From positions 124,001 through 188,000 of the forward strand of contig JAXDJX010000018.1 in NCBI GenBank assembly GCA_034667405.1: 64,000 bases of DNA, in the 5' to 3' direction. Below are positions 52,958-61,976 of the stretch, in pieces. The stretch is from JANXVR01 sp034667405 (GTDB lineage Bacteria > Actinomycetota > UBA4738 > HRBIN12). The number at the start of each line of letters is the position of its first letter. Positions within the stretch are counted from its first letter, which is position 1. The position numbers and the translations under genes were made by a program. The notes beneath the pieces are model-generated. The model saw only the letters and a program-made list of their open reading frames with translations. It did not search any database and was not told the DNA's origin.

Positions 52958-53818
52958 CTACGCCGCTGCGTTGGAAGCTGTCTCGGCAGAAGTACGCGTC
53001 TGCGGCACGCTCGGAGAATGGGGGCGGAAGAAGTAGAAACCGAACACGATGAGGTAGCCGAACCAGGCACCGACGGCGAGCCACGTCGGGTTGGATTGGT
53101 AGCCGATCAGCGCGTGCAACACGGAGCCCACGCCCGATGCGTCGGGCAGTGAACGCGAAAGATCGAACGCCTTCGCACCGAAACCGGGAAGCACGCCGGC
53201 TTCTTGCAATTCGCTGAACGAGAACGCGAGCAGGCCGGCCGAGACGACCAGGATGATGCCCCCGGTGTACTTGAAGAACGTTCTCAGGTTGAGCTTCACG
53301 CTTCCCTTGAACAGGAGGAATCCGAGCGTGGCGGCGATACTCAGGCCGATCAATCCACCCACGACGCCGGGGAGGGTGCCACCCTTGCCTTGCGTCGCCT
53401 CGGTGGCACCGAACAGGAACAACGCCGTCTCGATCCCTTCGCGAACCACGACCGCGAACGCGACCGTTCCCAGCGCCACGCCGCCACCGGCCAGGGCGTC
53501 GTCGACCTTATGTTGGATCTCACCCTTCACCTTGCCGCCCTGGCGTCGCATCCAGAAGATCATCCAGGTGAGCACGCACACCGCGACGAGGGTGGTGCCT
53601 CCCTCGAAGATCTGCTCACCGATCCCGCTGAATTCCGCGGCGACGGCGAACAGCACCCCTGCCACCGCTACGCTGACCGCGATGGCCCCCATCACACCCC
53701 AGAGGATCGAGCGAGCGCTATCCATCCGGCCGAGCTGGCGGAGGTAGGCGAGGAGGATGGAGACGATGAGGGCGGCCTCGATGCCCTCCCGGAGTGTGAT
53801 CAGCAGTGCGGCGCCCAT
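52958..53818 (-). CDS. FTR1-family iron permease
   Basis: 286-residue membrane protein with about seven helices. Both iron-binding REGxE motifs are present: LREGIEAALIV (residues about 9-19) and VVREGIETALFLFG (about 125-138). FTR1/EfeU imports iron after oxidation by a partner protein. No EfeO or EfeB gene is seen; the convergent neighbour encodes a cupredoxin lipoprotein, a domain also found in EfeO. The ATG at 53818 is chosen because the protein begins at the first motif; the open frame continues upstream into polA's antisense. A minus-strand TAGGAT ends eight bases before it (leaderless type). Confidence 0.92.
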   Translation of the reverse strand: MGAALLITLREGIEAALIVSILLAYLRQLGRMDSARSILWGVMGAIAVSVAVAGVLFAVAAEFSGIGEQIFEGGTTLVAVCVLTWMIFWMRRQGGKVKGEIQHKVDDALAGGGVALGTVAFAVVVREGIETALFLFGATEATQGKGGTLPGVVGGLIGLSIAATLGFLLFKGSVKLNLRTFFKYTGGIILVVSAGLLAFSFSELQEAGVLPGFGAKAFDLSRSLPDASGVGSVLHALIGYQSNPTWLAVGAWFGYLIVFGFYFFRPHSPSVPQTRTSAETASNAAA

Positions 53819-53826
53819 CAGCGGGA

Positions 53827-53916
53827 ATCCTACCCAACAGGTCGGATTCGCGACAAGGGCCCCTGGCGGCTCACGGGGACGCGGGCTGCAGAGGCGTCGG
53901 TGACGCGGCGTAGGAT
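53827..53916. promoter_or_regulatory. Divergent FTR1 / polA promoter region
   Basis: The hexamer TAGGAT occurs twice, facing outward: minus strand 53832-53827, eight bases from the FTR1 ATG, and plus strand 53911-53916, seven bases from the polA GTG. Both genes lack a ribosome binding site at this distance, which supports leaderless transcripts in both directions. Confidence 0.55.
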
Positions 53917-53923
53917 ACGCGCC

Positions 53924-56566
53924 GTGACGTCTGGACCCCCTCGTCGACTGTTCCTCCTGGACGGCCATTCGCTCGCGTACCGGGCGTTCTTCGCGCTCCC
54001 GCCGACCCTGGCCACCTCCACCGGCCAGGTCACCAACGCCGTGTACGGATTCACCTCCATGCTGATCAAGCTCCTCGGCGACGAACATCCCGACGGCATC
54101 GCGGTGGCCTTCGACATGGGGGCTCCGACCATCCGGCTCGAGATGGACGCGGAGTACAAGGCGGGGCGCTCGGAAACACCCGCAGACTTCTCCTCCCAGC
54201 TCGGCCTCGTGACCGAGGTGCTCGACGCACTGAAGATCCCGGTGATCAGGATGGAAGGTCACGAGGCCGACGACGCGCTCGGCACGCTCGCGCTCCGCGC
54301 GGCACACGCCGGCTGGGAGGCGACGATCGTCACGGGCGACCGAGATTTCTTCCAGCTGGTGCGCCCCGGCGTGCGGGTGCTCTACAACCGCCGAGGGATC
54401 AGCGACATGGCCTGGTTCGACGAGGCCGCGGTGGAGGAGAAATACGGGATCCCTCCCGGCAAGTACCTCGAGTACGTCGCCCTCAAAGGCGATCCCTCCG
54501 ACAACATCCCGGGGGTACCCGGTGTAGGGGAGAAGACGGCTGCCAAGCTGATCCAGCAGTACGGCAGCGTCGAGGAACTGCTCGTCCACACCGACGAACT
54601 CAGAGGCAAGCTCAAGGAGAACGTCGAGTCGCACGGGGATCGCCTTGGTCTGAACAAGGAGCTGGCCCGGATCGTGGTCGACGTGGACCTTCCGGTGAAG
54701 GTCGAAGATTGCGTGATGGGAACGTGGGATCCAGAAGAGGTTCGCCGGCTCTTCGTCTCGCTCGAATTCAAGAGCCTGTTCGACCGCCTCATGGATCTTG
54801 GACGCAACGTCGGCCCCGAGACTCAGACCCTGGACGTCGAGCTGGAACAGATCGATGCGAAGCAGCTGCTGAAGATCCTCAAGGGCGTTGAACGGATTGC
54901 CGTGCAGCTGCAGACCGACGACGGTCGCGTGGTAGGCGTCGGGGTGTCGACCGGAGAGGCGCATGCCTCGTTCGCTCCTATCCACGGGGTGGAGGCGCTC
55001 GAAACGTTCCTCTCCGATCCGGATGCGGTGAAGTTGACGGCCGACTCGAAAGCCCTTGAGCGAGCGGTGATCTCCGCGGGTGGCACGCTCTCGGGTGTGG
55101 CTTTCGACGCCATCCTGGCGGGTTACCTCCTCGATGCGTCCGCGGCACAGTACGGGCTGTCGGAACTCTCCGTGACCTATCTCGGCGCCGACGTGCTCGG
55201 TGCCGTCGATGTATCCAACGAGGGCCAGTTGTTCGCGGAGGATCCGTGGCGGGCAACCGCGGCCGAGGCCGCTGCCGTCGCGCTCCTTGCCCCAGTCATG
55301 GAATCGCGCATCGACAGCGCGGGGCTGCGTGAGCTCTTCGACACCGTCGAACTTCCCCTCAGCTCGGTCCTGGCGAAGATGGAAGCCCGTGGCATCGCGC
55401 TCGATATCGAGTACCTGGCGGAGATGGGGGAGTCGGTCCGCGACCGCATGGCGACGCTCAAGGCGGACATCTACCAGCGCGCCGGCGAGGACTTCAACCT
55501 GAACTCACCGCCTCAGCTCCGCAAGATCCTCTACGAGAAGCTCGGTCTGCAGCCCGGCAAGAAGACCCCGAAGGGCGAGCTGTCCACCGACGCCAGCGTC
55601 CTGGAGAAGCTCCGCGAGGAGCATCCGATCGTGGACGCGCTCCTCAGTTGGCGTGAACTGGACAAGCTCAACTCGACGTATCTCGAGGCGCTGCCCAAGC
55701 TCGTGGATCCCCGCGACGGCCGGGTCCACACCTCGTTCAATCAGACGGTAGCGGCAACCGGAAGGCTCAGCAGCTCGAACCCGAACCTCCAGAACATCCC
55801 CGTGCGGAGTGAACTCGGACGCCAGATCAGGCGGGCATTCGTGGCTGGAGAACCGAGTCACGTGCTCCTCGCGGCGGACTATTCGCAGATCGAACTCCGG
55901 ATCCTGGCGCACCTCTCCGGCGACGAAGGGCTGCGGGAGGCCTTCGAGACCGGCGTCGACATCCACGCGGCGACCGCAGCGAAGGTGTTCGGACTTCCGC
56001 TGGAGTCCGTCGATCAGGAGCTACGCCGCCGGGCCAAGGCAGTCAACTACGGCCTGGCCTACGGGATGAATTCGTGGGGCCTCGCGACGCGGCTCGACAT
56101 CGCGCCGGACGAGGCGCAGGAGATCATGGAGGGGTACTTCGAGGGGTTCCCCGGGATCAAGAGCTATCTCGACATCCAGGTGGGGCGCGCCACCGTGGAG
56201 GGGTTCACCGAGACGCTCCTCGGCCGCCGGCGCTACATCCCCGAACTCCAGGCAGCCAACCCTCGAGTCCGAGATCTCGGGCGGCGCCAGGCGCTCAATG
56301 CGCCGATCCAAGGGAGCGCGTCCGACGTGTTCAAGGTCGCCATCATCGCGGTCGACCGAGCGCTCACCGAGCGCGGCGACCTCGACTGCCACATCTTGTT
56401 GAACGTCCACGACGAGTTGGTCTTCGAGGTTCCAGAGGCCAACGTGAAGGAAGCCGGGGAGATCATCAAGGAACGGATGGAGCATGCGTTCGAACTCGAC
56501 GTACCGCTCCAGGCCGATATCGGCTGGGGCGCCACCTGGGCCGACGCCGCCCCCGAAGGCCACTGA
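53924..56566 (+). CDS. polA: DNA polymerase I
   Basis: 880-residue A-family polymerase. The N-terminal 5' nuclease domain (about residues 1-290) has LFLLDGHSLAYRAFFAL, EADDALGTLA, TGDRDFFQLV and GDPSDNIPGVPGVGEKTA. The middle 3'-5' exonuclease-like domain (about 300-490) lacks the DxE and other metal ligands, so proofreading is probably lost. The polymerase domain has motif A AADYSQIELRILAHLS (about 650), motif B RRAKAVNYGLAYGMNSWGL and motif C NVHDELVFEVP. It fills gaps and removes primers. GTG start seven bases behind TAGGAT (leaderless). Confidence 0.96.
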   Translation: MTSGPPRRLFLLDGHSLAYRAFFALPPTLATSTGQVTNAVYGFTSMLIKLLGDEHPDGIAVAFDMGAPTIRLEMDAEYKAGRSETPADFSSQLGLVTEVLDALKIPVIRMEGHEADDALGTLALRAAHAGWEATIVTGDRDFFQLVRPGVRVLYNRRGISDMAWFDEAAVEEKYGIPPGKYLEYVALKGDPSDNIPGVPGVGEKTAAKLIQQYGSVEELLVHTDELRGKLKENVESHGDRLGLNKELARIVVDVDLPVKVEDCVMGTWDPEEVRRLFVSLEFKSLFDRLMDLGRNVGPETQTLDVELEQIDAKQLLKILKGVERIAVQLQTDDGRVVGVGVSTGEAHASFAPIHGVEALETFLSDPDAVKLTADSKALERAVISAGGTLSGVAFDAILAGYLLDASAAQYGLSELSVTYLGADVLGAVDVSNEGQLFAEDPWRATAAEAAAVALLAPVMESRIDSAGLRELFDTVELPLSSVLAKMEARGIALDIEYLAEMGESVRDRMATLKADIYQRAGEDFNLNSPPQLRKILYEKLGLQPGKKTPKGELSTDASVLEKLREEHPIVDALLSWRELDKLNSTYLEALPKLVDPRDGRVHTSFNQTVAATGRLSSSNPNLQNIPVRSELGRQIRRAFVAGEPSHVLLAADYSQIELRILAHLSGDEGLREAFETGVDIHAATAAKVFGLPLESVDQELRRRAKAVNYGLAYGMNSWGLATRLDIAPDEAQEIMEGYFEGFPGIKSYLDIQVGRATVEGFTETLLGRRRYIPELQAANPRVRDLGRRQALNAPIQGSASDVFKVAIIAVDRALTERGDLDCHILLNVHDELVFEVPEANVKEAGEIIKERMEHAFELDVPLQADIGWGATWADAAPEGH

Positions 56567-56635
56567 GGATGAGCGCCGACGTCAGGGGAAGTCGTTCGAG
56601 CGATCCCGGTTCCCAGTCACTGTTCGGGAGCTGGT

Positions 56636-56665
56636 TTGACGGTGTCTCCGGGCCGCAACTACCAT
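56636..56665 (+). promoter_or_regulatory. rpsA promoter
   Basis: TTGACG (56636-56641) and TACCAT (56660-56665) are spaced by 18 bp. The start site would be near 56672, giving an 80-nt leader with the ribosome binding site GGGAGGAG 9 bases before the ATG. A small GCGAG/CTCGC hairpin lies inside the leader. Confidence 0.65.
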
Positions 56666-56753
56666 CATTCCTGGCGGCAGGGACTCCTGCGCCGCTCGCA
56701 AATCAAAAGCCGCGAGTCGGTGAGTCCTCGCCCGCCGGGAGGAGAACCACACC

Positions 56754-58379
56754 ATGAGTGACGTAGAGACCACCGCTGGCACCGACGTGCCCGCTGAGCC
56801 CCAAGCCCCGGAGATCGTCGAAGCACCGGCCTCCGAGGCCGTACCTGCAGCAGTCGTGCACGAGCGCGACCTGACGCCCGAAGAACTCATCGCGGCGATG
56901 GAAGCGTCGTTCCGCGATTTCAACGACGGAGACATCGTCGACGGGGAGGTCGTGAAGATCGACCGCGACGAGGTCCTCCTGGACATCGGCTACAAATCCG
57001 AAGGTGTTATCCCGTCCAAGGAACTGTCCATCCGTCACGACGTGAATCCGAACGAAGTCGTGAAGGTCGGAGACAAGATCGAGGCCCTGGTGCTCCAGAA
57101 GGAGGACAAGGAGGGCCGGCTCATCCTGTCCAAGAAGCGCGCACAGTACGAGCGCGCCTGGGGCAAGATCGAGGAAGTGATGACGTCGGGCCAGACCATC
57201 AAGGGTCCGGTCATCGAGGTCGTGAAGGGCGGGCTCATCCTCGACATCGGGCTTCGTGGCTTCCTGCCCGCCTCACTGGTGGATCTCCGCCGTGTCCGGG
57301 ACCTGGTGCCGTTCGTCGGCACGGAGTTGGAATGCAAGATCATCGAACTCGACCGCAACCGGAACAACGTGGTGCTCAGCCGCCGGGCGTTCCTGGAGGA
57401 GTCGCAGTCCGAGGGCCGCAAGACGTTCCTCACCCAGCTGCAGAAGGGCGAGCGCCGCAAGGGCACGGTCAGCAGCATCGTGAACTTCGGGGCGTTCGTG
57501 GATCTGGGCGGCGTGGATGGCCTGGTCCACGTGTCCGAACTCAGCTGGAAGCACGTCGATCATCCGCAGGAGGTCGTCGCCGTGGGCCAGGAGGTCGACG
57601 TCGAAGTGCTCGATGTGGATCTGGACCGCGAGCGCGTCTCGCTGTCACTGAAGGCCACGCAGGAAGACCCGTGGAAAGAGTTCGAGCGGAAGTACCAGGC
57701 CGGGGAGATCCTCAACGGCCAGGTTACGAAGCTCGTGCCGTTCGGGGCGTTCGTTCGGGTGGCGCAGGGGATCGAAGGGCTGGTGCACATCTCCGAACTC
57801 AGCCACGAGCACGTGGACGCGCCGGAGTCCGTGCTCTCCGTCGGCGATGAGGTGCAGGTGAAGGTCATCGACGTGGACGTGAGTCGCCGGCGGGTGAGCC
57901 TGTCGATGCGCCAGGTGAACGCGGCGCCTGCGGCGCCGCGCAAGCCGGAGATCGAGGCCGAGGCCGCAGCACCTGCCGCACCCACGCCGGAGATGGTCTC
58001 GACGATCGCCGTTCCGCAAGCGATCCTGGACGCCGTCGCCGAAGCCGAAGCGGACTCGGGAGTTCCGAGCGCCGCGACAACGACGGACGCCGCCGAACCC
58101 CCAGCGGCAGCAGCCCAGGAAGCACCCACCGAGGAGGTGGCGGCGCCCGAAGCCGTCGCTCAGCCGGTGGCCGAACCTGCCGCCGAGCCGGCAGCCGAAC
58201 CAGCCGCAGAAGCGACGCCTGAGCCGGAGGTCGAAGTCGAGGCCGAACCCGAGGCCGCCGCCGAAGCCCCACCGCAAGCCGCCCCGGCGGCTGTCGAAGA
58301 AGCTAAGGCCGACGACGATGGCGTCTCGCTAGAGTCCATCCTGGAGGACCTGAAGCGGCGCGAGGGCCGTTCCGAATAG
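56754..58379 (+). CDS. rpsA: 30S ribosomal protein S1
   Basis: 541-residue protein with four S1 RNA-binding repeats: about residues 60-130 (GDIVDGEVVKIDRDEVLLDIGYKSEG), 147-213, 234-302 (RRKGTVSSIVNFGAFVDLGGVDGL) and 318-388 (LNGQVTKLVPFGAFVRVAQGIEGL). This is the four-repeat actinobacterial form. The last 150 residues are disordered, rich in Ala, Glu and Pro, with PAAEPAAEPAAE-like runs, ending in SLESILEDLKRREG. S1 binds mRNA and aids initiation on structured leaders. It has its own promoter and a strong ribosome binding site. Confidence 0.96.
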   Translation: MSDVETTAGTDVPAEPQAPEIVEAPASEAVPAAVVHERDLTPEELIAAMEASFRDFNDGDIVDGEVVKIDRDEVLLDIGYKSEGVIPSKELSIRHDVNPNEVVKVGDKIEALVLQKEDKEGRLILSKKRAQYERAWGKIEEVMTSGQTIKGPVIEVVKGGLILDIGLRGFLPASLVDLRRVRDLVPFVGTELECKIIELDRNRNNVVLSRRAFLEESQSEGRKTFLTQLQKGERRKGTVSSIVNFGAFVDLGGVDGLVHVSELSWKHVDHPQEVVAVGQEVDVEVLDVDLDRERVSLSLKATQEDPWKEFERKYQAGEILNGQVTKLVPFGAFVRVAQGIEGLVHISELSHEHVDAPESVLSVGDEVQVKVIDVDVSRRRVSLSMRQVNAAPAAPRKPEIEAEAAAPAAPTPEMVSTIAVPQAILDAVAEAEADSGVPSAATTTDAAEPPAAAAQEAPTEEVAAPEAVAQPVAEPAAEPAAEPAAEATPEPEVEVEAEPEAAAEAPPQAAPAAVEEAKADDDGVSLESILEDLKRREGRSE

Positions 58380-58386
58380 GGAGGTG

Positions 58387-58408
58387 GCCGGGTCCGCTAG
58401 GGCCCGGC
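58387..58408 (+). terminator. Hairpin between rpsA and coaE
   Basis: A 9-bp stem (58387-58395 with 58400-58408, one G-T pair) encloses the tetraloop GCTA, eight bases after the rpsA stop. There is no T-tract, so it may be an attenuator or mRNA end rather than a full terminator. coaE begins 15 bp later. Confidence 0.4.
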
Positions 58409-58423
58409 GCCGACCCCACGCCC

Positions 58424-59029
58424 ATGCTGTTCGTCGGACTGACCGGCGGGATCGGCTCCGGCAAATCCACCGCTGCGCGCATGCTGGCCGACCTGGGGGC
58501 CGTGGTCCTGGACGCGGATGCGTTCGCCCGTGATGCGAGCGCTTCGTCCTCACCGCAATTCCCCGAGATCGCGGCGTTATTCGGCCCGGTCGCGGTGGGC
58601 CCGGACGGCGAGCTCGACCGAGCTGCGGTAGCGGACATCGTCTTCGCGGATCCCGCGAAACTGCGTGCGCTTGAAACCATCATCCATCCGGTGGTCGACG
58701 AGAGGGTCCGGGAGGAGCTCGATCGGTATGCCGGTACCGACGCCATCGTCGTCCTGGACTCACCCCTGCTGATCCAGTTGGGGAACCACGCCCGATGCGA
58801 CTCCGTCGTAGTCGTGGTCTGCTCGAGCGAACGCCAGATCGAGCGGCTTCTGGCCCGCGGGATGCGCGAGGAGGACGCACGCGCCCGGATGGCCGCCCAG
58901 CTTTCACCGGAAACCATGGCCGCCCATGCCGACCACGTCCTGGACAATGACGGGACGGTAGAGGAGCTTCACGCCCAGGTCGTCCAGCTGTGGTCCGACC
59001 TGCAGCGGTCGGTATCATCAGCGCCGTGA
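58424..59029 (+). CDS. coaE: Dephospho-CoA kinase
   Basis: 201-residue P-loop kinase. The P-loop is GLTGGIGSGKSTAARML (residues 5-21); VVLDADAFARDA (the acid that binds dephospho-CoA), HPVVDERVREEL and DSPLLIQLG follow. It phosphorylates dephospho-CoA, the last step of coenzyme A synthesis. It follows rpsA, a common actinobacterial neighbour. The stop overlaps the next gene (GTGA). Confidence 0.95.
   Translation: MLFVGLTGGIGSGKSTAARMLADLGAVVLDADAFARDASASSSPQFPEIAALFGPVAVGPDGELDRAAVADIVFADPAKLRALETIIHPVVDERVREELDRYAGTDAIVVLDSPLLIQLGNHARCDSVVVVVCSSERQIERLLARGMREEDARARMAAQLSPETMAAHADHVLDNDGTVEELHAQVVQLWSDLQRSVSSAP
59013..59018 (+). promoter_or_regulatory. -10 element inside the end of coaE
   Basis: TATCAT ends seven bases before the GTG at 59026. 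It would allow the HAD gene to be made from its own leaderless transcript in addition to read-through from coaE. Confidence 0.4.
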
Positions 59030-59721
59030 GGTTCAAGGCGGTCTTCTTCGACGCCGGGGAGACGCTGGTCCATCCCGCGCCGTCGTTCCCGGAGCTGTTC
59101 GCGTCGGTCGTCACCGGCGAAGGCCACCCCAGGTCGGACGACGAGGTTCGTCACGCATCGGCCGTCATCATGGAACGGTTCAGCGCGGCGGCCAAGGCGA
59201 ACGAACGCTGGACCACCAGCCCGGAGCGCTCCGAGCGATTCTGGGGAGAGGTGTACGACTTGATGATCGGTGCCCTCGAACTTCCGACGGGTAACGGCTT
59301 GCGCGCCAAGCTCTACACGGCCTTCACCGATCGCTCCAACTACGCGCTGTTCGACGATGTGGTTCCCGCCCTTGCCGATCTCCGCTCCCACGGCGTCATC
59401 CTGGGCATCGTGTCCAACTTCGAATCCTGGCTCGAGGATCTTCTCGGGGACCTCGACGTGCGCGATACGTTCCCTGTCCGCGTCATCAGCGGGCTGGAGG
59501 GCATCGAGAAACCCGACCCGCGCATCTATGAACTCGCCATGGAGCGCGCGGGAGTGAACCCGTCGGATTCCGCCTACATCGGCGACAATCCCGAGTTCGA
59601 CATCGATCCACCGGCGGCGCTCGGCATGTTTCCCGTGTTGATCGACCGGCGGGGTCGTCATCCCGAGCATCCCGGTGTCCGCCTCACGGATCTTGGCCAG
59701 CTTGCGCAGGTGCTCGCATGA
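59026..59721 (+). CDS. HAD-superfamily hydrolase
   Basis: 231-residue HAD phosphatase-like protein. Motif I is VFFDAGETLV, where the nucleophile Asp is kept but the usual second Asp (DxD) is Gly-Glu type (DAGET), as in the HAD-IA/HDHD3-like group. Motif II is in GIVSNFES, the Lys in EKPDPRIYELAM, and motif III in YIGDNPEFDIDPPAALG. A helical cap lies at about residues 20-90. The substrate is unknown. It is GTGA-coupled to coaE and ATGA-coupled to the DUF2203 gene. Confidence 0.88.
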   Translation: MRFKAVFFDAGETLVHPAPSFPELFASVVTGEGHPRSDDEVRHASAVIMERFSAAAKANERWTTSPERSERFWGEVYDLMIGALELPTGNGLRAKLYTAFTDRSNYALFDDVVPALADLRSHGVILGIVSNFESWLEDLLGDLDVRDTFPVRVISGLEGIEKPDPRIYELAMERAGVNPSDSAYIGDNPEFDIDPPAALGMFPVLIDRRGRHPEHPGVRLTDLGQLAQVLA

Positions 59722-60086
59722 ACGAACGCATGTACACGACCGATACTGCGAACGCCGCGCTCGATGACCTGCGGCATCGGCTGCCGAGGCTCCGCGAAGC
59801 ACGCCGGCGCCTGGTCGGGGCGAGCGCGCGCATCACCGACGCCGTCGCGGCGGACGGTGGAGGCGTGGCCGGAACGGACTGGTTCGATGCCCAGCTCGAA
59901 CTCAAGAGCGAGATCGAGCATCTCGCGCACGCCGGCATCTTGTTGCGCGATCCCGAGAAAGGATTGGTGGATTTCCCTGCGGACCGAGAGGGTCGGCGTG
60001 TCTTCTTGTGCTGGCAGCTGGGAGAGGACGAGGTCCGGTACTACCACGAGGAAACGAGCGGCTTCAGCACGAGGAAGCCGTGGTGA
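59718..60086 (+). CDS. DUF2203 family protein
   Basis: 122-residue soluble protein. An N-terminal helical half (TTDTANAALDDLRHRLPRLREARRRLVGA) precedes the conserved end AGILLRDPEKGLVDFPADREGRRVFLCWQLGEDEVRYYHEE and GFSTRKPW, the DUF2203 signature. Function is unknown; the conserved Cys-Trp and the His/Glu pair suggest a ligand site. It is coupled to the HAD gene and to the dehydrogenase that follows. Confidence 0.85.
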   Translation: MNERMYTTDTANAALDDLRHRLPRLREARRRLVGASARITDAVAADGGGVAGTDWFDAQLELKSEIEHLAHAGILLRDPEKGLVDFPADREGRRVFLCWQLGEDEVRYYHEETSGFSTRKPW

Positions 60087-61051
60087 TGTCCCGCCCGACC
60101 GTCGTCGTCCTGGGCCCTCGAGATGACCCGCCACCCGGTATCGAGCCGGCGGCCGAGTACGCGGAGCTGCGGTCTGCGGACGGCGAGAGCCAGCTCCGAG
60201 ACGCGCTGCCGGGCGCCGACGCGGTCTTCTTCTGGCGCGCCAACCGAAGCGATCTGGAGGCCACCTGGGATGCCGCCGACCGGCTGCGCTGGATCCAGAC
60301 CGCATCGGACGGCGTTGACGGCCTGCTGTTCCCGGCGCTCATCACCTCCGACACCATCGTGACGAACGGCCGAGGGATATTCGAGGACGCGATCTCGGAG
60401 TGGGTGATCGGCGTGCTGCTCGGGTTCGCCACCCGCATCCCGCAGGCGTTCGCCGCGCAGCGGCAGCATCGCTGGATCGAGCATGAGACCGAACGACTCG
60501 CGGGAAGCCGGCTCCTGGTCGTCGGCCCGGGACCGATCGGCCGGGCGGTGGCCACGCGTGCGCAAGCGTTGGGCATGGACGTGGCCGCCGTGGGAAGGAC
60601 ACCTCGTGATGACGGCCTGTTCGGGCACATCCGCGGTGTCGCCGAACTCAAGGACGCTGTTGCCAGCGCGGATGTCGTGGTCGACACGCTGCCGCTCACG
60701 CCCGACACGCATCATCTGTTCGACGCCGGCGTATTCGAAGCGATGCGACCGACCGCCCGCTTCGTGAATGTTGGACGGGGATCCACGGTGGATGAGCCGG
60801 CCCTCATCCGGGCGCTCCAAGCGGGGCGATTGGCCGGAGCGGCGCTCGATGTTTTCGAGGTGGAGCCTCTGCCGGTCGACAGCGCCTTGTGGGATCTGCC
60901 TGGGGTGATCATCAGTCCGCACGTGTGCGGGGACTTCAACGGGTGGGAAGAAGCCGCCGTCGCACTCTTCCTGGACAACCTGGCCCGCTTCTCGCGCGGC
61001 GAGGAGCTACGCAACCCGGTGGACAAACACGCGGGGTTCGGCCTCGGTTGA
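60086..61051 (+). CDS. D-2-hydroxyacid dehydrogenase family protein
   Basis: 321-residue NAD(P)-dependent enzyme. The catalytic substrate-domain positions precede the Rossmann fold GSRLLVVGPGPIGRAVATRAQALGM (about residues 135-160; the usual GxGxxG reads GPGPIG). TLPLTPDTHHLF, the catalytic Arg region FVNVGRGSTVDEPALIRAL, Glu in FEVEPLP and His in IISPHVCGDF complete the active site. The group reduces or oxidises 2-hydroxy acids; the substrate is not readable. ATG 60086 follows GAGGAAG; a GTG at 60083 would be GTGA-coupled. Confidence 0.9.
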   Translation: MSRPTVVVLGPRDDPPPGIEPAAEYAELRSADGESQLRDALPGADAVFFWRANRSDLEATWDAADRLRWIQTASDGVDGLLFPALITSDTIVTNGRGIFEDAISEWVIGVLLGFATRIPQAFAAQRQHRWIEHETERLAGSRLLVVGPGPIGRAVATRAQALGMDVAAVGRTPRDDGLFGHIRGVAELKDAVASADVVVDTLPLTPDTHHLFDAGVFEAMRPTARFVNVGRGSTVDEPALIRALQAGRLAGAALDVFEVEPLPVDSALWDLPGVIISPHVCGDFNGWEEAAVALFLDNLARFSRGEELRNPVDKHAGFGLG

Positions 61052-61067
61052 TACGCTCCGCCGCGTC

Positions 61068-61976
61068 ATGACTGAGCGCGTGATCGAGATCGGAGGGCTC
61101 AGCAAGTCCTACGCGGATGTCGAGGCCGTGAACGGCATCGACCTCCACGTCGACCGCGGCGAAGTGTTCGCGCTCTTGGGGCCGAACGGCGCGGGGAAGA
61201 CCACCACGACGGAGATCCTCGAGGGTTACCGCGTTCGAACCGCAGGCACGGTGAACGTCCTTGGGTTCGATCCAGCCGACAACGACCTCGCGATGAAAGC
61301 GCGGATCGGGATCGTCCTTCAATCCACCGGTGTGGATCCGTATCTCACGGTAGCGGAGACGCTCGACCTGTTCGCCGGATATTACGAGCACCCGCGTCAG
61401 GCCCAGGAAGTCATCCACCTGGTGGGCTTGTCGGAGAAGCGGGATGTTCGCGTGAACCAACTCAGCGGGGGACAACAGCGGAGGTTGGACGTCGCCGTCG
61501 CGCTCGCGGGTGATCCCGAGCTCCTGTTCCTTGACGAACCCACCACCGGCTTCGATCCGAACGCTCGCCGGAACGCATGGGAGATCATCAAGAGCCTGGC
61601 AGCGCTCGGCAAAACCGTCTTCCTGACGACGCATTTCATGGACGAGGCCCAGTATTTGGCTGATCGTGTCGCTGTGATCGCCAACGGCTCGATCGTCGCT
61701 GAAGGCGCCCCGGAGACCATCGGCGGCCGCGACACCATGCAGGCACGGATCCGCTACCGCGTCCCTCCGGGTGCGACCGTGCCACCCTTCCACGACGCCT
61801 CGCTGAGAGCTGACGGATCGTTCGAACTCCGTGTCGACGACCCGACGGTGGCGCTGCACGGACTCACGTCGTGGGCCGTCGAACACGGATATGCCTTCGA
61901 TGCGCTGGATGTCTCACGCCCGTCCCTGGAGGACGTCTATATCGAGCTCACCGGCGGGCAAGCGGGGACCGAATGA
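61068..61976 (+). CDS. ABC-2 type exporter, ATP-binding protein (DrrA-like)
   Basis: 302-residue ABC ATPase with an extended C-terminus. Walker A LGPNGAGKTTTTEIL (about residues 39-53), Q-loop LQSTGVDPYLT, signature LSGGQQRRLDVAVALAG, Walker B LLFLDEPTTGFDP and H-loop TTHFMDEAQ. The C-terminal 80 residues form the domain typical of drug/lipid exporters of the DrrA/CcmA group. With the permease next to it, it should export a lipid, drug or polymer precursor; the cargo is unknown. Confidence 0.93.
   Translation: MTERVIEIGGLSKSYADVEAVNGIDLHVDRGEVFALLGPNGAGKTTTTEILEGYRVRTAGTVNVLGFDPADNDLAMKARIGIVLQSTGVDPYLTVAETLDLFAGYYEHPRQAQEVIHLVGLSEKRDVRVNQLSGGQQRRLDVAVALAGDPELLFLDEPTTGFDPNARRNAWEIIKSLAALGKTVFLTTHFMDEAQYLADRVAVIANGSIVAEGAPETIGGRDTMQARIRYRVPPGATVPPFHDASLRADGSFELRVDDPTVALHGLTSWAVEHGYAFDALDVSRPSLEDVYIELTGGQAGTE

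Noticed and set aside
52919..53152. Open frame with AGGAGG upstream, antisense to the FTR1 end
   Set aside because: Arg-rich shadow composition, overlaps the FTR1 coding sequence, spacing from AGGAGG to GTG too long.
58150..58260. Repetitive GCC/GAG-rich tract in rpsA
   Set aside because: Degenerate Ala/Glu/Pro codons of the disordered S1 tail, not a DNA repeat or mobile element.
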